A DNA stretch of 64,000 nt from Pestalotiopsis fici W106-1. Its lineage: Eukaryota; Ascomycota; Sordariomycetes; Amphisphaeriales; Sporocadaceae. This document shows positions 1-11,713 of this stretch, piece after piece. The notes under the pieces were generated by a model. The model saw only the letters and a program-made list of their open reading frames with translations, was not told the origin of the DNA and did not search any database. Position 1 is the first letter of the stretch. Each line of letters begins with the position of its first letter. The position numbers were made by a program, and so were the translations under genes. The stretch spans positions 2,335,399-2,399,398 of the forward strand of contig NW_006917091.1 in NCBI RefSeq assembly GCF_000516985.1. Direction: 5' to 3'.

Positions 1-101
1 GACAAATTGACAAGTAGTGTATAGCTATCTCCGGGTATAGTTGATCAAGTATCTTCAGATCCCACATGGACACTCGAATGGCCATTGCGCTGACTGTCCC
101 G

Positions 102-122
102 TTTTTTTTTTTTTTTTTTTTT
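102..122. repeat. Poly-T tract (T21)
   Basis: An uninterrupted run of 21 T residues. It is a simple mononucleotide tract with no adjacent element that would make it the tail of a retroposon on the minus strand. Confidence 0.9.
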
Positions 123-1181
123 GGAGACGTAACTTTCCTTGCAAACTAACTTCCACTATCCCAGGAAATTTGCCATCGAAATCGTATCACAATGCCATCC
201 ATCAAATAGATCGACCCTACATTACATGCCCCTGGTTTAGTTAACTACAGCGGTCAAGCACTTTTTCCCACCTCGACGATGCCGGGTCTGCCGCTCACCT
301 TGCTTGCTGCCCATGTTGTTACGTGCGGCCATGGGCCATCGCCGCCCGCGATCTTGGCTTCCTTTATCCATGGTGCATGTCATTCGAGCTGCCTGCTTTT
401 GTTCGTCTGTTTCTTCTTCCCCTGCATGTGCACATCTTTACCGGTTGTGACGTTAATCTACGGTGCCGCGTTATCGGGTCCCCTGTTATATCGGGGCCGA
501 GTACAGGGCTCGATCCGCACCGTGATTCGTTGGCCCACTGGTCAATGTCGTCGCTCGTCTGGACTAGAAAGATGTCTCTTGCTTATAGGATAGCACCAAG
601 TTTTCTTGGAGGGGACGAGTGAGCACCAGCCTAACTAACCTAGTGGCATAGAAGGCGGCTTCTAGGTCGCCAGTCTAACGACATCACAAGCTGCCATCGA
701 GGCTCTAAGCGAACATGAGATCTCAGGCGTGGCTTGGTTGGGGTAATGAAAATGGTACGGCATTGGCTTGAGTATATCATTGCGTACAATCAAGACGTCT
801 GACTGGACAGAGCTTTGTCATCTTTCCCCCCGTCTAAACCGTGACCAAGGAACATGGTGTGTCCCCTGCCTCGAACCCTGACTTGTCCATCTGGGGTCCT
901 GCCAGAGATCGACACGTCTATTTACTGTTCGGATTTGTTAATGGGTATCAATGCTCAGGGCATGAACGACATGACTCCATCAAATCTAACCAACGCACAG
1001 TCCGAACAAGGTTGCAGTAACCTCAACCACGGTCGTTTCTTGTGCAGGGTCGAGGAAAACACGCGTTGGATGGCAAAATCAAAGATACCACCATCGTCAT
1101 CGTCTACCAAAACTAGCAGCAACCGAGTAACAGTATGGAAAGAGTCAGGAGGCAGCCTAGTCATCGTATATTCCTTTTGTC

Positions 1182-1187
1182 TATAAA
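1182..1187 (+). promoter_or_regulatory. TATA box of the hydrophobin gene
   Basis: A perfect TATAAA lies 164 bp before the hydrophobin ATG and is followed by a pyrimidine- and A/C-rich leader (1240-1345). This layout is usual for strongly expressed, regulated fungal genes. No transcript start is known, so the assignment is by sequence alone. Confidence 0.6.
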
Positions 1188-1345
1188 GACCTCTTGTTTC
1201 CTCCGTGACGAGTTGGAATATTCATATCATTATTCTACATCAGACATCAACAAGTCATACAAGCCACTTACAAACCACTCACTCACTTTTTCCACAACAA
1301 CCACAACTACCAATACCCCCAATAAGAAAGATCCATCTTCACAAA

Positions 1346-1642
1346 ATGCAGTACCTGACTCTCGCCGCTCTCTTCGCCGCCGTCCTGGCCGCCCCCTCCG
1401 CCATCCAGCAGCGCCAGACCTACGAGGCCTGCAGCGGTCTCTACAGCACGGCCCAGTGCTGCGCAACCGATGTGGCCGGCGTCGCGGACCTCGACTGCCA
1501 GAACCCTCCCGAGACTCTGGTCAACGCCACCCAGTTCCAGGACGTGTGCGCCTCGGTCGGCCAGCGCGCCCGCTGCTGTGTCCTGCCCGTCGGCGGCATT
1601 GTCGATGTCCTCTGCGAGACCCCCACTGGCGTCACCGACTAA
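1346..1642 (+). CDS. Class II hydrophobin, secreted, 98 aa
   Basis: Small secreted amphipathic protein that self-assembles at air-water or wall interfaces. The first ~16 residues (MQYLTLAALFAAVLAA) form a signal peptide. The mature part has eight cysteines in the hydrophobin order C, CC, C, C, CC, C with spacings 8, 11, 16, 8 and 11. The short regular spacing and lack of a long second loop indicate class II, the type restricted to ascomycetes. The ATG at 1346 is chosen because it starts the signal peptide; the in-frame leader from 1205 has no such features and lies just after the TATA box. The last loop before Cys8 is 11 residues where 10 is common. No intron is present, although many class II genes have them. 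Single gene in the window, with no hydrophobin neighbour. The class is confident; the physiological role is unknown. Confidence 0.93.
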   Translation: MQYLTLAALFAAVLAAPSAIQQRQTYEACSGLYSTAQCCATDVAGVADLDCQNPPETLVNATQFQDVCASVGQRARCCVLPVGGIVDVLCETPTGVTD

Positions 1643-2710
1643 ATGGACAAGACATGTACAAATCTGTGTACTAGATGTAACGATATTTAAGGTACGTTTA
1701 CAGATACTACTAAGCTGTGCCAGTGAATGTTAAAACTGACCTTCTATCCAGATGGGCTGGCTATCTTGGATCCACTGGGAATTATCCTTAATCATGGTTT
1801 ATTCTTACTTCCAGGGAAATCATTTATAAAAACTATGATATAGGAACCCCTCTCAGTAGGACGGAGCAGCACAAGCTTGTGAGACGATTTTTTTTTTTGT
1901 TGGAGATATACAGGAAAAGGCAACATGTGTATATAAAATGACCGGGAACACTGGGTCTGATGCCCAGCAGATATGTTACATTACTTAACCATGCAATAAT
2001 TGAGTTTTGTGGGAATTTCAACTTATGAAATGCAAAAGTGCCTACATGAGATTGTGTTTCCTCAACACATTGGAAGATACGAGTATAGATCTTCCTCACT
2101 AGTGGACCTTTGGCCACGCTTTCCTAGCAACGTTGGTAATCTGACGGGCTTCCCATTTCCGACACTTTGTTCGATCTATGAGGGGTGTATACGATTGCAT
2201 TCGTAGGCTGTTGAAGCCTACAACAAGAGGCATGGTGGTCGAAACACTGCTGAATGACAGGAACCCCACATCAAATTGCTGTATTCTGCTTGATTTTGCG
2301 CGTGCGTGGCTGCATTTCATCATTCGTTGTTCCCTGCCTGGTTCTTTTCGCCTGGATACGCTGGGCGGAAAGTTGCTTTAGTTATTCACTCAGATATTAC
2401 GCAGGTGAAACAGGAGTAGCATCATGGCCTATCCATAATTTAGAGTAACGCCGGATCTATGCATATGAACATGATCTACAAACTTTTGGTATACTCCTCC
2501 GATGCGACACGAAACACTTGACGCCTTGCTCATCCACGGAGCATATCCTTTTTTCAATGTCCCATGTAGATGTGGCCGTCGAGTCGCCTATGTGCCCGTA
2601 CTAGTTTTTCTCATCTCATCTTAGACGATTCGTAGCCTTCCCACGATTGTGTCCCTTTTACCAACCTCCATTCCGAATTCGAGTTCACCTCAAAGTCACA
2701 CCCCTCTACT
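1643..2710. other. Convergent intergenic region, no gene seen
   Basis: Lies between the 3' ends of the hydrophobin (+) and NAA15 (-) genes, so it should hold both 3' UTRs. Several A/T-rich stretches occur. No coding or RNA feature could be supported. Confidence 0.6.
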
Positions 2711-5313
2711 CTATGCGAAAGCAGTAACTTCAGGCCATTTCTGAGCCGCCTGTTTCTTGAAGCCGTCGACCTCTTTACTTCTCCAGCTTCTCAACAGCCC
2801 CAAGACTTCCTGAGCCGCTTCGAAATCAACTCCTGAGATGCTGATGACCTCGGTCAGCTCTTTCTCCACCTTAGCTTGATCTTCGCCGAGGTGCTTTTTT
2901 GCCTTGATTGCAGCGATAACGTGCGGCGCACTGTCCTTGTGCTTGGCCTCGAACTCATCGTTGTACTTCTTCAGGTCAGTAGACGCGTCAAGCACGTCAA
3001 ACTCAGCCTTGACCACCTCTTGTGTCTTGTGAGGGAGAGAGCTGAGTTTGGTGTTGAGAATATGACGGAAATATACAAGTTGCTCATGAACCTTGGGATG
3101 TTCGGGATCGAGCGCAAGTGCCTGCTTCAGGCAACGAAGCGCGAGTAGATACTTCTCTGTATTGTTCACCAGTCAGTAGGGTTCGCTTCATCGTTGTGCT
3201 TCTTATATTTTGCCATGTTCGTACCTCGTCTAACGTAGACCTCGAAGCCAGCGATTTGCGCATCGATGAGCTTGGGGCTGTACTGGAGTAGGTGAACCAA
3301 AAATTTGGTGGCTTCGGCAAGTGGATCCTCGGTGGCAGCAAGCTGTACGCCGTCAGGATCTTCATCCACCTTCTTGGGCTCCTCGTTGGCCTTCTTGGGC
3401 TTGTTCGGGTCCTGCTTTGCTGCACGTTCAGCTGCCTCTCGTTCGGCCTTTTGAGCAGCCTTCTTGGCCTTCTGCGCAGCCTTCTTTCGCTCGGCAGCGT
3501 CAGCGCCGTTGGCAGCATCGCCCCCATTGACGCCATTCGGCAAGGATTTACTGTCATACATGCTGATGTACAAGTTGACAGCTGCAAGGGCAGCCCGGGT
3601 GTAGAATGGGTGCTCGCGAACGTGGTCCTCCCAACGGATCATGTCAACATATGCCCGAATCTGCCCTTTACGGAGAGAGAAACTGTGAAAGTCAAACTGA
3701 TCTTCTACCCATACATCAAAGAAACCGTACACGGCATGGAAACGCTTGAGGGCCAGACCGATGTTTCCTTTCCGGACGTGGGCTTCACCATCCTCAGTCA
3801 TGTACCAAACACACTGCATGTCAAGTAGATCGCTGAGCGGGCCGGCGGTCGAGTCAGGTCTCGTGAACATGCCCATGAGCTCTAATGCCTTTTCTGTGTT
3901 GTCGCTGCGCAACTGATACTTTGCTGCCTTGGTGTTGATGTAGCGGTCTTTGAGATCGAGGTTGCGGGCTTCGTCCATGGTTTCAGCAGCCTTCTGGGTG
4001 TTTCCATAGTGCTTATAGATCCTGGCCTTGGTCATGTGAAACTCCACGTTCTTGGGAGCAAGTTCGATGCCCTTGTTGACGTACTCGAGAGCCTTCTCTA
4101 GATCGCGGCTCAAGTGGTAGTTGTAGTGTTGCGCCAGGTAGTAGAGAGCGGCGCCTTCACCCTTCAAGGCATCGCCATTTGCTTCAGCACCGCCCTCGGA
4201 CTTCTTGGATTCGAAATATTCGACTGCAAGAGAGCCCAGGGTTTCTTTTTTGGAAGAGTCAGCGTAGAGATGCTTCAAGTTGGCAAATGTCGAAGGAACA
4301 CCCTTATCCAACATCAAGTTGAGATAAGACTTGGCAGCTTCCCGAAAGATATCTCCTAGGAAGAAAGTCAGGATAGATATTCGTTGTGAAGTGGCTAGGA
4401 ATTACTCACCGGTGAGAAAGTCAAGCGGCAAGCGCTTTGCAGCATCGGAGCGAGGATACTTCTCCGCATACTCGTCATAGATGGCCTTTTTGGCCTTCTG
4501 GTCGTCTGCTGGAATATCAGATACCTCGATGAGGCCAATATAGTAATCCGGGTGTTCGGAGTTTCTGTCAAGGAGACTCCTGTATGCCTGGACAGCCTCT
4601 TCTTTCTTGCCAAGTTTCTTGAGGTACTCTGCGCGCAGTTCCATGACAGCCAAGCGATCCAGGTTGTGCTTTGCAATGGTCTTGAGGTGTTCAAGAGCGC
4701 GTTCATAGTCACCTCTTTCAGCGATCAGAGTGTTTTTGTACATGACAGCTTCCGAGTTCTCGTAGTCGGTCTTGGACGGCGGCGATTTGAGCGACTCTTC
4801 GTATGTCGTCAGAATCTTCTCGGCTTGTTCCAATTCCCCAGCAAGGTGGTGGGCCACGGCGAGGGCAGTCCAGTTCTGGCGCAGTTGTGGTCTTGCCTGA
4901 AGCATTGAGGATCTGCTTTGGATATAACCTTGGTAGTCTCGCATCTGAACCTGCAAGAAAGCCAAGTCTCTTTGAATCTGTACAGATTCAGGTTCTAGCT
5001 TTAGAGCCGACTTATACGCCTTGATCGCCTCTTCAAAGTTCTTCTGAGATCTGTAGAGGAGACCATAGACGTGCCAGCAGATATGCGACTTCATGTCGGC
5101 CATCAGAGCCTCCTTGCCCAAAGCAAATGCCTCGTCGGTCTTGCCCTGCTGGTTCATGATCAGGGCCTTCATGGCCATTGTGTCGCCATGTTTCGGATTC
5201 TTCTTGAGAATTTGTTCGGCGGCTTTCAGGCCACGCTTGTATTGCTTGTCTTCGTAGAATCGAATGACCTGGCGAAAGAGAGCATTCTCTTTCGAACTAA
5301 GAGGTTGCGGCAT
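2711..5313 (-). CDS. NAA15: NatA N-terminal acetyltransferase auxiliary subunit (NAA15/Nat1-like), 826 aa
   Basis: Large TPR-rich subunit that anchors the catalytic Naa10 to the ribosome in the NatA complex, which acetylates nascent N-termini after methionine removal. Three exons: 5313-4410, 4355-3225 and 3156-2711. The introns of 54 and 68 nt have GTGAGT and GTACGA donors and join in phase, giving 826 aa, the usual length of the family. The protein starts MPQPLSSKENALFRQVIRFY and has repeated helical TPR units throughout residues ~10-470. A lysine/alanine/glutamate-rich coiled segment typical of NARP1/Naa15 proteins follows (about residues 570-620). The C-terminal helices are rich in charged residues. 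Start ATG at 5313 is the first in frame and matches the family N-terminus. The gene is in tandem with MIX23, which lies 871 bp upstream on the same strand. Confidence 0.95.
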
Positions 5314-6184
5314 GGTGGGCGACTTGGCAGCTCGGCAGCCGTCGTATTTGGCAGCTTCGTAGGTCCCGTGGTAGAGAAGGTGGCCCGCAGCGACGAGGGA
5401 AGTGCGATTAGAGGCGACAAAAGACTGTCAGTGTCAGTGGTGGAAGATCTGTCGCACTGCAGCTCAAATCTTAACGACCAGCGCACAGCGGAATGCAATC
5501 TGATGTTTGGCGGGGAGAATTACGGAGGTGGAACTACGTCAAGCGTCGGTCTCCACGCCTGTCCGGGGCTCAGGTAGGTGGGAGAAAAGAGTACCAAAGG
5601 GTGCTAGGTGCCCACGCAGCAAGTGAGTGTCGTCGCGTGCCCTGGGTCGGCAAGTGATGTTCGAACAAAAAGTTGATGGTGAAAGCTTTAGGCTTGGTGC
5701 AGGCATAGAATCGAAGCTCGAGTCCATCAATGGACCCTGGCTAGCACAGCGAGTGTCCCGCCGGCGGTGGGATGACCCGAATAGCGAATCGCCGGAGCTG
5801 CATAACCGAGCATTATCCGATCATATGCACATATCGTGGCTTGCATCGTGCATCTCTGCAACTTCTGGAAGTTTTCCATACGGGATATATTATTCTAGTT
5901 TCACCTTTATAATGCTTCTGAATACAATAGAAATTATTCGAGGTCATAGCTTTTTGAGTTACACAAACTAGTGAGTACAAAGATGGCTCGGGATTCATGA
6001 CTCTTATGAAGGTACAACAACTAGATGCCCTGGAAACCCGTACTGAGAAGTACATGCAAAGAATATTGCCTTGTGCCTTGAGTAATGATCTTTTCCAGAT
6101 TGTATCAAAGAGATTGTTGAATTTCTAATCATGTTATACACAGTGGATTTTGCCGGATCTTGAGGTCAAACCGTGCAAGTCCGA
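5314..6184. other. NAA15 upstream region and MIX23 3' region
   Basis: 871 bp between two minus-strand genes: promoter and leader of NAA15 (near 5314-5700) and the 3' UTR of MIX23. The short open frames here have no protein-like features. Confidence 0.6.
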
Positions 6185-6822
6185 TCAGAGCTTCTTTGCT
6201 GGTGCCTGCCTTTCTCTCCACTCATTCAAGGCCCGATCCGAATCGTCTAAAGTCTCGCTACATCTTTCTCTCACCAAACCCCAAGTTCGAGATCGCACAA
6301 TTGTCTCGACATTCCTCTCTTGCCGAAGAAGCTGGGCTAGCTGTTGTGTCCGTGGTTCTCGCGGAAAATATCTTGCCGAATATGGGTCCAGGCGTTCGTT
6401 GACAACCCTTTCCCTCTCCTTGAAAGATTCGGCTTCCCTGAGAGATGTTTCTGGATCATCTGGGTCAGGACTGGTAGCAACATATGCACAGTATGTCAGG
6501 ACGTCCGCTCTTGATTGCCACGAGGGAAATAGGACTCTTTCCCTGAAAGTCTGACATGACTTGGAGTCAATTTCCCTCGGCGACCGAGTTGTCCTAACGG
6601 TAGTGGATGTCGGATCGAAGCCTTTTGTCGCCGGTGTGACAAGAGCATTAAGATTCTGTGTAATCGAGTCGTCCACTGCACCTCTTGATATACGCAAGAA
6701 ATCTGGTACTCGTCAGGTACTCATCTGCTTGGATCTTGCATTCAACTTTGCGCACCTCTCAGAGCTGTAGTGTTGAAGCAGAACTGGGGAGTCAGCCTAG
6801 GTGATGGAGGCAGATCGGTCAT
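6185..6822 (-). CDS. MIX23 / caffeine-induced death protein 2 (Cid2) family, 194 aa
   Basis: Homologue of yeast Mix23 and human CCDC58, an intermembrane-space protein that supports mitochondrial protein import; the S. pombe relative is called Cid2. Two exons, 6822-6756 and 6702-6185, with a 53-nt intron (donor GTGCGC, acceptor CAG). The first exon codes for only 22 residues, ending in the family-typical run 'LTPQFCFNTTALR'. Four cysteines match those conserved in the family: Cys15, Cys72, Cys94 and Cys170, the last within a 'RTWGLVRERC' segment. The pair Cys72/Cys94 is separated by 21 residues, close to the spacing of 20 that I recall for the human protein. The middle is rich in charged helices. 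The gene is divergent from the proteasome ATPase RPT5 across 664 bp. Family assignment is firm; function in this organism is inferred from homologues. Confidence 0.88.
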
Positions 6823-7486
6823 GATGTCCGGTTTAGCGGTTTTAGCGGCATCCGCGGGCGGCAACGGAGCCGATTGTCTGGACCAGAGTAGGCCTGCCAC
6901 CGTGAAATTTGTTGGACTCCAGGGGAGCTTATTCGCATGGAAATTACGTTTTTGGTATAAGACGGCTCGGCTGAGTTGTGCAGAGCAACTATTGCGGTCT
7001 GTGTTGAGAAGTGCTGCGCAGCCTTTTGGTTAACTCGGTCTCTCTCGACGTAAACCAAAGAAAGTATGACGAGTTGAGGAACGATAGTAATTCCATGGCC
7101 TGTTCAAGCTCAGAGCTAGTGTGGAGCTGAAATGCAATAACGTCATAAAGCTATGCAACTAAGCCTTCTTGTCTCACACTAAGCCCTGCTATCAGCTCCA
7201 AAATCGCACCCCGCTTTCTGCATCAGGCTGATTACGCGACGCAGCGCCTGCCTGCCCGCCTTGTAGCTGGACGCTCAAAGCCCCGGGGCCTTGCGCTTTA
7301 GAGCTTCACCTGAACAACTGATTGTACCATCACAACCACGCCATCATTACAGCACCCAACTTCATCCATCCCTTTTCAAGCGCCTTTCGTGCTTGACAAG
7401 CAAGCCAGCCCTAACTGCAGCTCGACGAAGACCTTCATCCACATTACTCCGTTCCCCCATTCCCATCTTAGTCAGCGCATCTCACC
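6823..7486. promoter_or_regulatory. Divergent promoter shared by MIX23 (-) and RPT5 (+)
   Basis: The 664 bp between the two start codons must contain both promoters. Two partial matches to the yeast proteasome element PACE (GGTGGCAAA) are visible: GGCGGCAAC at 6857-6865 (7 of 9) and, on the other strand, the complement of CCTGCCACC at 6893-6901 (7 of 9). These are weak and may be chance. No TATA box was seen for RPT5; its leader near 7290-7486 is C/A- and T-rich. Confidence 0.5.
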
Positions 7487-8445
7487 ATGTCAAGCTCACA
7501 GGATATGGAGGGCATCACGCAACGTGAGCCCGAAGAGAAGAAGCAGAACAACGGCAGTGGCGACGGAGATAAGGACCAGAACAAGAAGCCCGACCATGAC
7601 GGAGATGCCGAGATGGAAGACGATGCACCCGAAGAGGAGGATATTCTGGACGAGGAGGTTCTCAACCTCAGCACCCAGGACCTCCAAACGCGGAAACGAC
7701 TACTCGAGAATGACACCAGAATCATGAAGAGCGAGTACCAACGGTTATCGCACGAGAAGGCCACCATGGCAGAGAAGATCAAGGAGAATATGGAGAAGAT
7801 TGCCAACAACAGGTATGCGACGCTCTTCCACCATCTTGTCATCTGCGTCAGCTAATCCATTGTTTACAGACAGCTACCCTACCTCGTCGGTAACGTAGTC
7901 GAGCTTCTCGACCTCGACCCGACCGCCGAATCTTCCGAAGAAGGTGCAAATATCGATCTCGATGCTACGAGAGTGGGCAAGTCTGCGGTGATCAAGACGT
8001 CTACTAGACAAACCATTTTCCTCCCGCTCATCGGCCTCGTCGATCCCGAGCAGCTCAAGCCTGGTGACTTGATTGGTGTCAATAAGGACTCGTACCTGAT
8101 TCTTGACACTCTGCCAGCTGAATATGATAGCAGAGTCAAGGCAATGGAGGTTGATGAGAAGCCGACAGAGAAGTACAGTGACGTTGGTGGTCTGGACAAG
8201 CAAATAGAGGAGTTGGTAGAGGCTATTGTGTGGCCCATGAAGGAGGCTGAGCGGTTCAAGAAAATTGGCATCAAGGCTCCAAAGGGTAATTCTCTTTAAT
8301 ATTATCCACACGACATGATTGATTCGCATACTAACAGCCGATAGGTGCTCTCATGTACGGCCCGCCCGGTACCGGCAAGACACTTTTGGCCCGAGCCTGC
8401 GCCGCCCAGACCGACGCAACATTCCTGAAGCTTGCGGGTCCCCAA

Positions 8446-8477
<32 letters not shown>

Positions 8478-9052
8478 GCTTGTTCGAGACTGCTTTGCTC
8501 TAGCCAAGGAGAAGGCCCCGGCCATCATCTTCATCGACGAGTTAGATGCTGTCGGTACGAAACGTTTCGATTCCGAGAAGAGTGGTGATCGTGAGGTGCA
8601 GAGAACCATGTTGGAGCTCCTGAACCAACTTGATGGTTTCGCTTCCGATGACAGAATTAAGGTCTTGGCCGCCACCAACAGAGTCGACGTACTGGATCCT
8701 GCCTTGCTGCGTTCAGGTCGTCTGGACAGGAAGATCGAATTCCCCCTTCCTAATGAAGAAGCTCGCGCACAGATTCTCAAGATTCACTCGCGCAAGATGA
8801 GGGTTAGCGATGGTGTGAACTGGGGCGAGTTGGCCCGCAGTACCGACGAGTTTGGTGGTGCCATGCTGAAGGCAGTTTGTGTCGAGGCTGGTATGATTGC
8901 CCTGCGCTCGGGAAAGAACAAGATTGGTCATGAGCACTATGTAGATGCCATTACCGAGGTGCAGGCAAAGAAGAAGGAGGTGAGTTACTCGCATATCAAT
9001 GGCCCAATATTCTTGAAGCTAATCATCACAGACGGTCAACTTCTATGCATAA
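7487..9052 (+). CDS. RPT5: 26S proteasome regulatory particle ATPase Rpt5 (subunit 6A), 465 aa
   Basis: One of six AAA+ ATPases of the proteasome base, which unfold substrates and open the 20S gate. Four exons: 7487-7812, 7870-8285, 8345-8979 and 9032-9052. Introns of 57, 59 and 52 nt have consensus ends and give an intact 465-aa frame. Order of parts: acidic N-terminal tail (~1-55), coiled coil (~57-105), OB domain (~108-200), then the AAA domain with Walker A GPPGTGKT (253-260), Walker B IIFIDE (~308-313) and the '[15 protein letters not shown]' arginine-finger region. The 21-nt last exon supplies the C-terminus TVNFYA, the hydrophobic-Tyr-X gate-opening motif of Rpt5, which separates it from other Rpt subunits. 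It is divergent from MIX23. Confidence 0.97.
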
Positions 9053-9814
9053 ATATGCATGAGTCACGGAGCGAGGCCAGGTATAGTGGAGACCATGACG
9101 ATAGACGCAGTTGTAATATTACCAACATGGCTCCGATATTGAATACCACGGCCACGCTTTCTTCTTTCAATGTCCCTTACTGATTGACGGACTTTCATAG
9201 CCAAAGAAATGAGAAATCGGAAAGAAGTACATGTGACATGACATGATCGCTTGCAATCTCATGCAGTCAGGATCCATGCGATGGACTTGGTTTTACTCCT
9301 CTGCATCCTTGCAACACTCTGAGAACTCCTTTTGCTCCATGGTTTCTCTCAATTTTCAGTCAAGGAAGATCAATATTGTGGTCAATTACTCACCGCAGTC
9401 CCATGCTACGTTGAGTAGCAGTGGGCCCTGAGGTCCATCATTCACTGGCCTACATCATTATAAAATGTGCCTTTACTTTTGTTACTATGCCAGTGTTCAA
9501 TCATACAGAATCGATTCATGAGCTTGGCACAACCTTCACAAGATACTGCTATTATAGAGACTAGATCCTGACCAGAACCTCTTATACATAAACTAAGTCA
9601 CATATGCTCATATGCGCAAAATAAAATCATTTAAATAACATACATACTATTCCCTGTTGGCAGGTTCCTGATCGATCTTCCACGCAGTCGCAAACGAATA
9701 ATGATCCACGTCCATCAGTCCAGTCACGCGTCTTTGCCCAGTTTGGTCGGTGACGATCAGTTTTCACATGCAACATAGTGTGTGCTAAACAATTGTCGTC
9801 ATCAACCAATCAGA
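9053..9814. other. RPT5 3' region, no further gene seen
   Basis: 762 bp downstream of RPT5 and upstream of a tRNA gene. It is A/T-rich with no credible coding frame. Confidence 0.6.
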
Positions 9815-9888
9815 GGTCCGATGGTGTAGTTGGTTATCACGTCAGTCTAACACACTGAAGGTCGGCGGATCGAGCCCGCCTCGGATCA
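9815..9888 (+). tRNA. tRNA-Val (anticodon AAC)
   Basis: A 74-nt cloverleaf folds completely. The acceptor stem GGTCCGA pairs with TCGGATC (one G-T wobble). The anticodon stem TCAGT/ACTGA encloses loop CTAACAC, giving anticodon AAC. The T arm GGCGG/CCGCC encloses ATCGAGC, and the discriminator base is A. The D arm lies at about 9824-9840. There is no intron and CCA is not encoded, as expected in a eukaryote. Pol III stops follow: TTTT at 9892-9895 and T9 at 9906-9914. Confidence 0.94.
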
Positions 9889-11713
9889 TTATTTTGACCG
9901 TTACATTTTTTTTTCCCCAGTGCCGGCGGATCCCTCAATGCCTTGTCTAGTAGATATCAGAGGGATAAAAATTGGCCAACAATCGGCCACTATGCTGGTC
10001 ACAAGCATGTTAAAATCATTGGTCAAGTGTCTCATAAATCACGTCATGCAAGTCCCAATTATATTTTCGAACAACTCATCATGTCTTCATGGGTTGTCAC
10101 ATATGCGAGTCCAATATTGAATCAGCACACTTCCAATTGTATCGAGAATATTCCGGTGCAGATGGAGAGCTTCCATCAGCCCAACAACCGTTCAAATCAT
10201 CTTATTGTAGGGAAGCAAAATTAATCACGGGAACTGTTTGGGATATCAGAGTATTGCTTAGTATGCAGTATTTTATTAACATGTGACAGCTCATCACAGG
10301 CACTGACTGATGATATCCTTGCAACACCAGCCTGAGGTGAGTAGGTGGCATTATTGACAAGCCATCTCAACACATCGTCAGTGATGTACCATCATGTTTG
10401 GAACTGAGCTATAGTGTCTTGCTGCGACCTGCTTTGCTGTACAGTCTGTTTGTTCTTTTTTTTTTTTGGTCTTTGTGTTTGCGTTGTGTACGCCTCGCGT
10501 CATGTTCCCCTGTGCGAGTCAATACTCCGCAAGCCAACCTCATCATATCAATCGTGAAAAAATATTCGAGAAGACCCTCTCTGGGTCATGAACAGAAAAA
10601 GCAAACCAATCCTCCGCGTGACGTCAAAAGCAGGATTGCCACGTACACCTCTACAACCAGCCTTCTCTAAAACGCTGATCGTATGAACCATGTGTATAGC
10701 CTGTTCATCATATCCAGCATCGTGACGCGGCCTGTACAGTCTCAGCACGTGTCCATCGAACAGCGCTGAATGATTGCACATCTCAAACCGGCGTTGCAGA
10801 TACGAGACTGACGCAAGCTGAGAAAGAAATAGGAAGAAGGAAAAAGAAACCAAATTTTTGATCCGCCTCATGTCTGCTGAATGCAATGTATTGCAACGAT
10901 CCCCCCTTTTGTGTGTATAGCGTCCGAGGGAATCAGTCTGCGGCGGTGCGCATCCATGCCTTGCCCGAATCGATTCGTTGTCGTTGGATCGATTGCTCAA
11001 CTTCGGCACAGCGACTTATCTCCCGGCCGACCGATTGTGAAGTCCATAATCCATGTGCAAGACAATCTCTTGAATTTGTGGTACTTCGCTGAGTTATTGC
11101 TTGGCGAGCATCATGAAGAAGAGGTATTTGCGGAAGCCAATTCAACCCGCTCAAGCCAGGAAAAATCTCCTGCTGCAAATAGGAGGTTTGGAGAAATGAG
11201 CCACCTCTTTTTGAACGCCTTTGTGATCCGCAGTTTTTCGCCTAACCATATAGAATGCGAACCGAAAGCCACGGTCTATTGGAACAAAAAACCCTAGTGA
11301 CCAGTTCGAAAAGTAATGAAGCCAAAAGAACGCCTGTTGAAATGAATGACATGGGAAAATAATCATAATAAACAAAAGAAGAGTGCCCAAAGAGGCGATC
11401 GCAAGAGTTCAGACCAGGCGAAACGTCCCACTTCGTAGGACTTCAGCTGGCCCGTCGCTCGACGTAAGCGTGGCTCAGGCGAATCTTCGCAGCACAAATT
11501 AAACTCATATCGTTGTCGTGACCTGATCAAGACCAATCAGGTACGTAGGGGTATCAGAAATCAAGTGTATGTCCATGAATATGCCGAAGAGTCCAATGAA
11601 AAGAGGAATGGCAGACGGATTCATGTCTTTTGAAAGAGGCATGAACTGACATTCGCGCATCCAACGACGTAATAGCCAATCATGCATAACGAGTTCCCTC
11701 CAGTTCCGTATCA
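9889..11713. other. Intergenic region between tRNA-Val and the cyclin gene
   Basis: About 1.8 kb. Apart from the tRNA terminator at its left end and the probable cyclin 3' UTR at its right end, I see no gene. The open frames on the two strands overlap one another and have no domain-like composition. Confidence 0.55.
9906..9914 (+). terminator. Pol III terminator (T9) of tRNA-Val
   Basis: Run of nine T residues 18 nt after the tRNA end. A shorter TTTT at 9892-9895 may stop part of the transcripts earlier. Confidence 0.7.

Larger units (their letters stand above)
1..1345. other. Gene-free left flank and hydrophobin upstream region
   Basis: No reading frame here looks protein-like; the short open frames overlap one another on different frames and lack recognisable domains. 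The stretch holds a T21 tract at 102-122. Its right end is the promoter and A/C-rich leader of the hydrophobin gene. No tRNA or other RNA gene was seen. Confidence 0.6.

Noticed and set aside
1205..1345. N-terminal extension of the hydrophobin from an ATG at 1205
   Set aside because: The extension is His/Thr/Pro-rich leader sequence and would bury the signal peptide.
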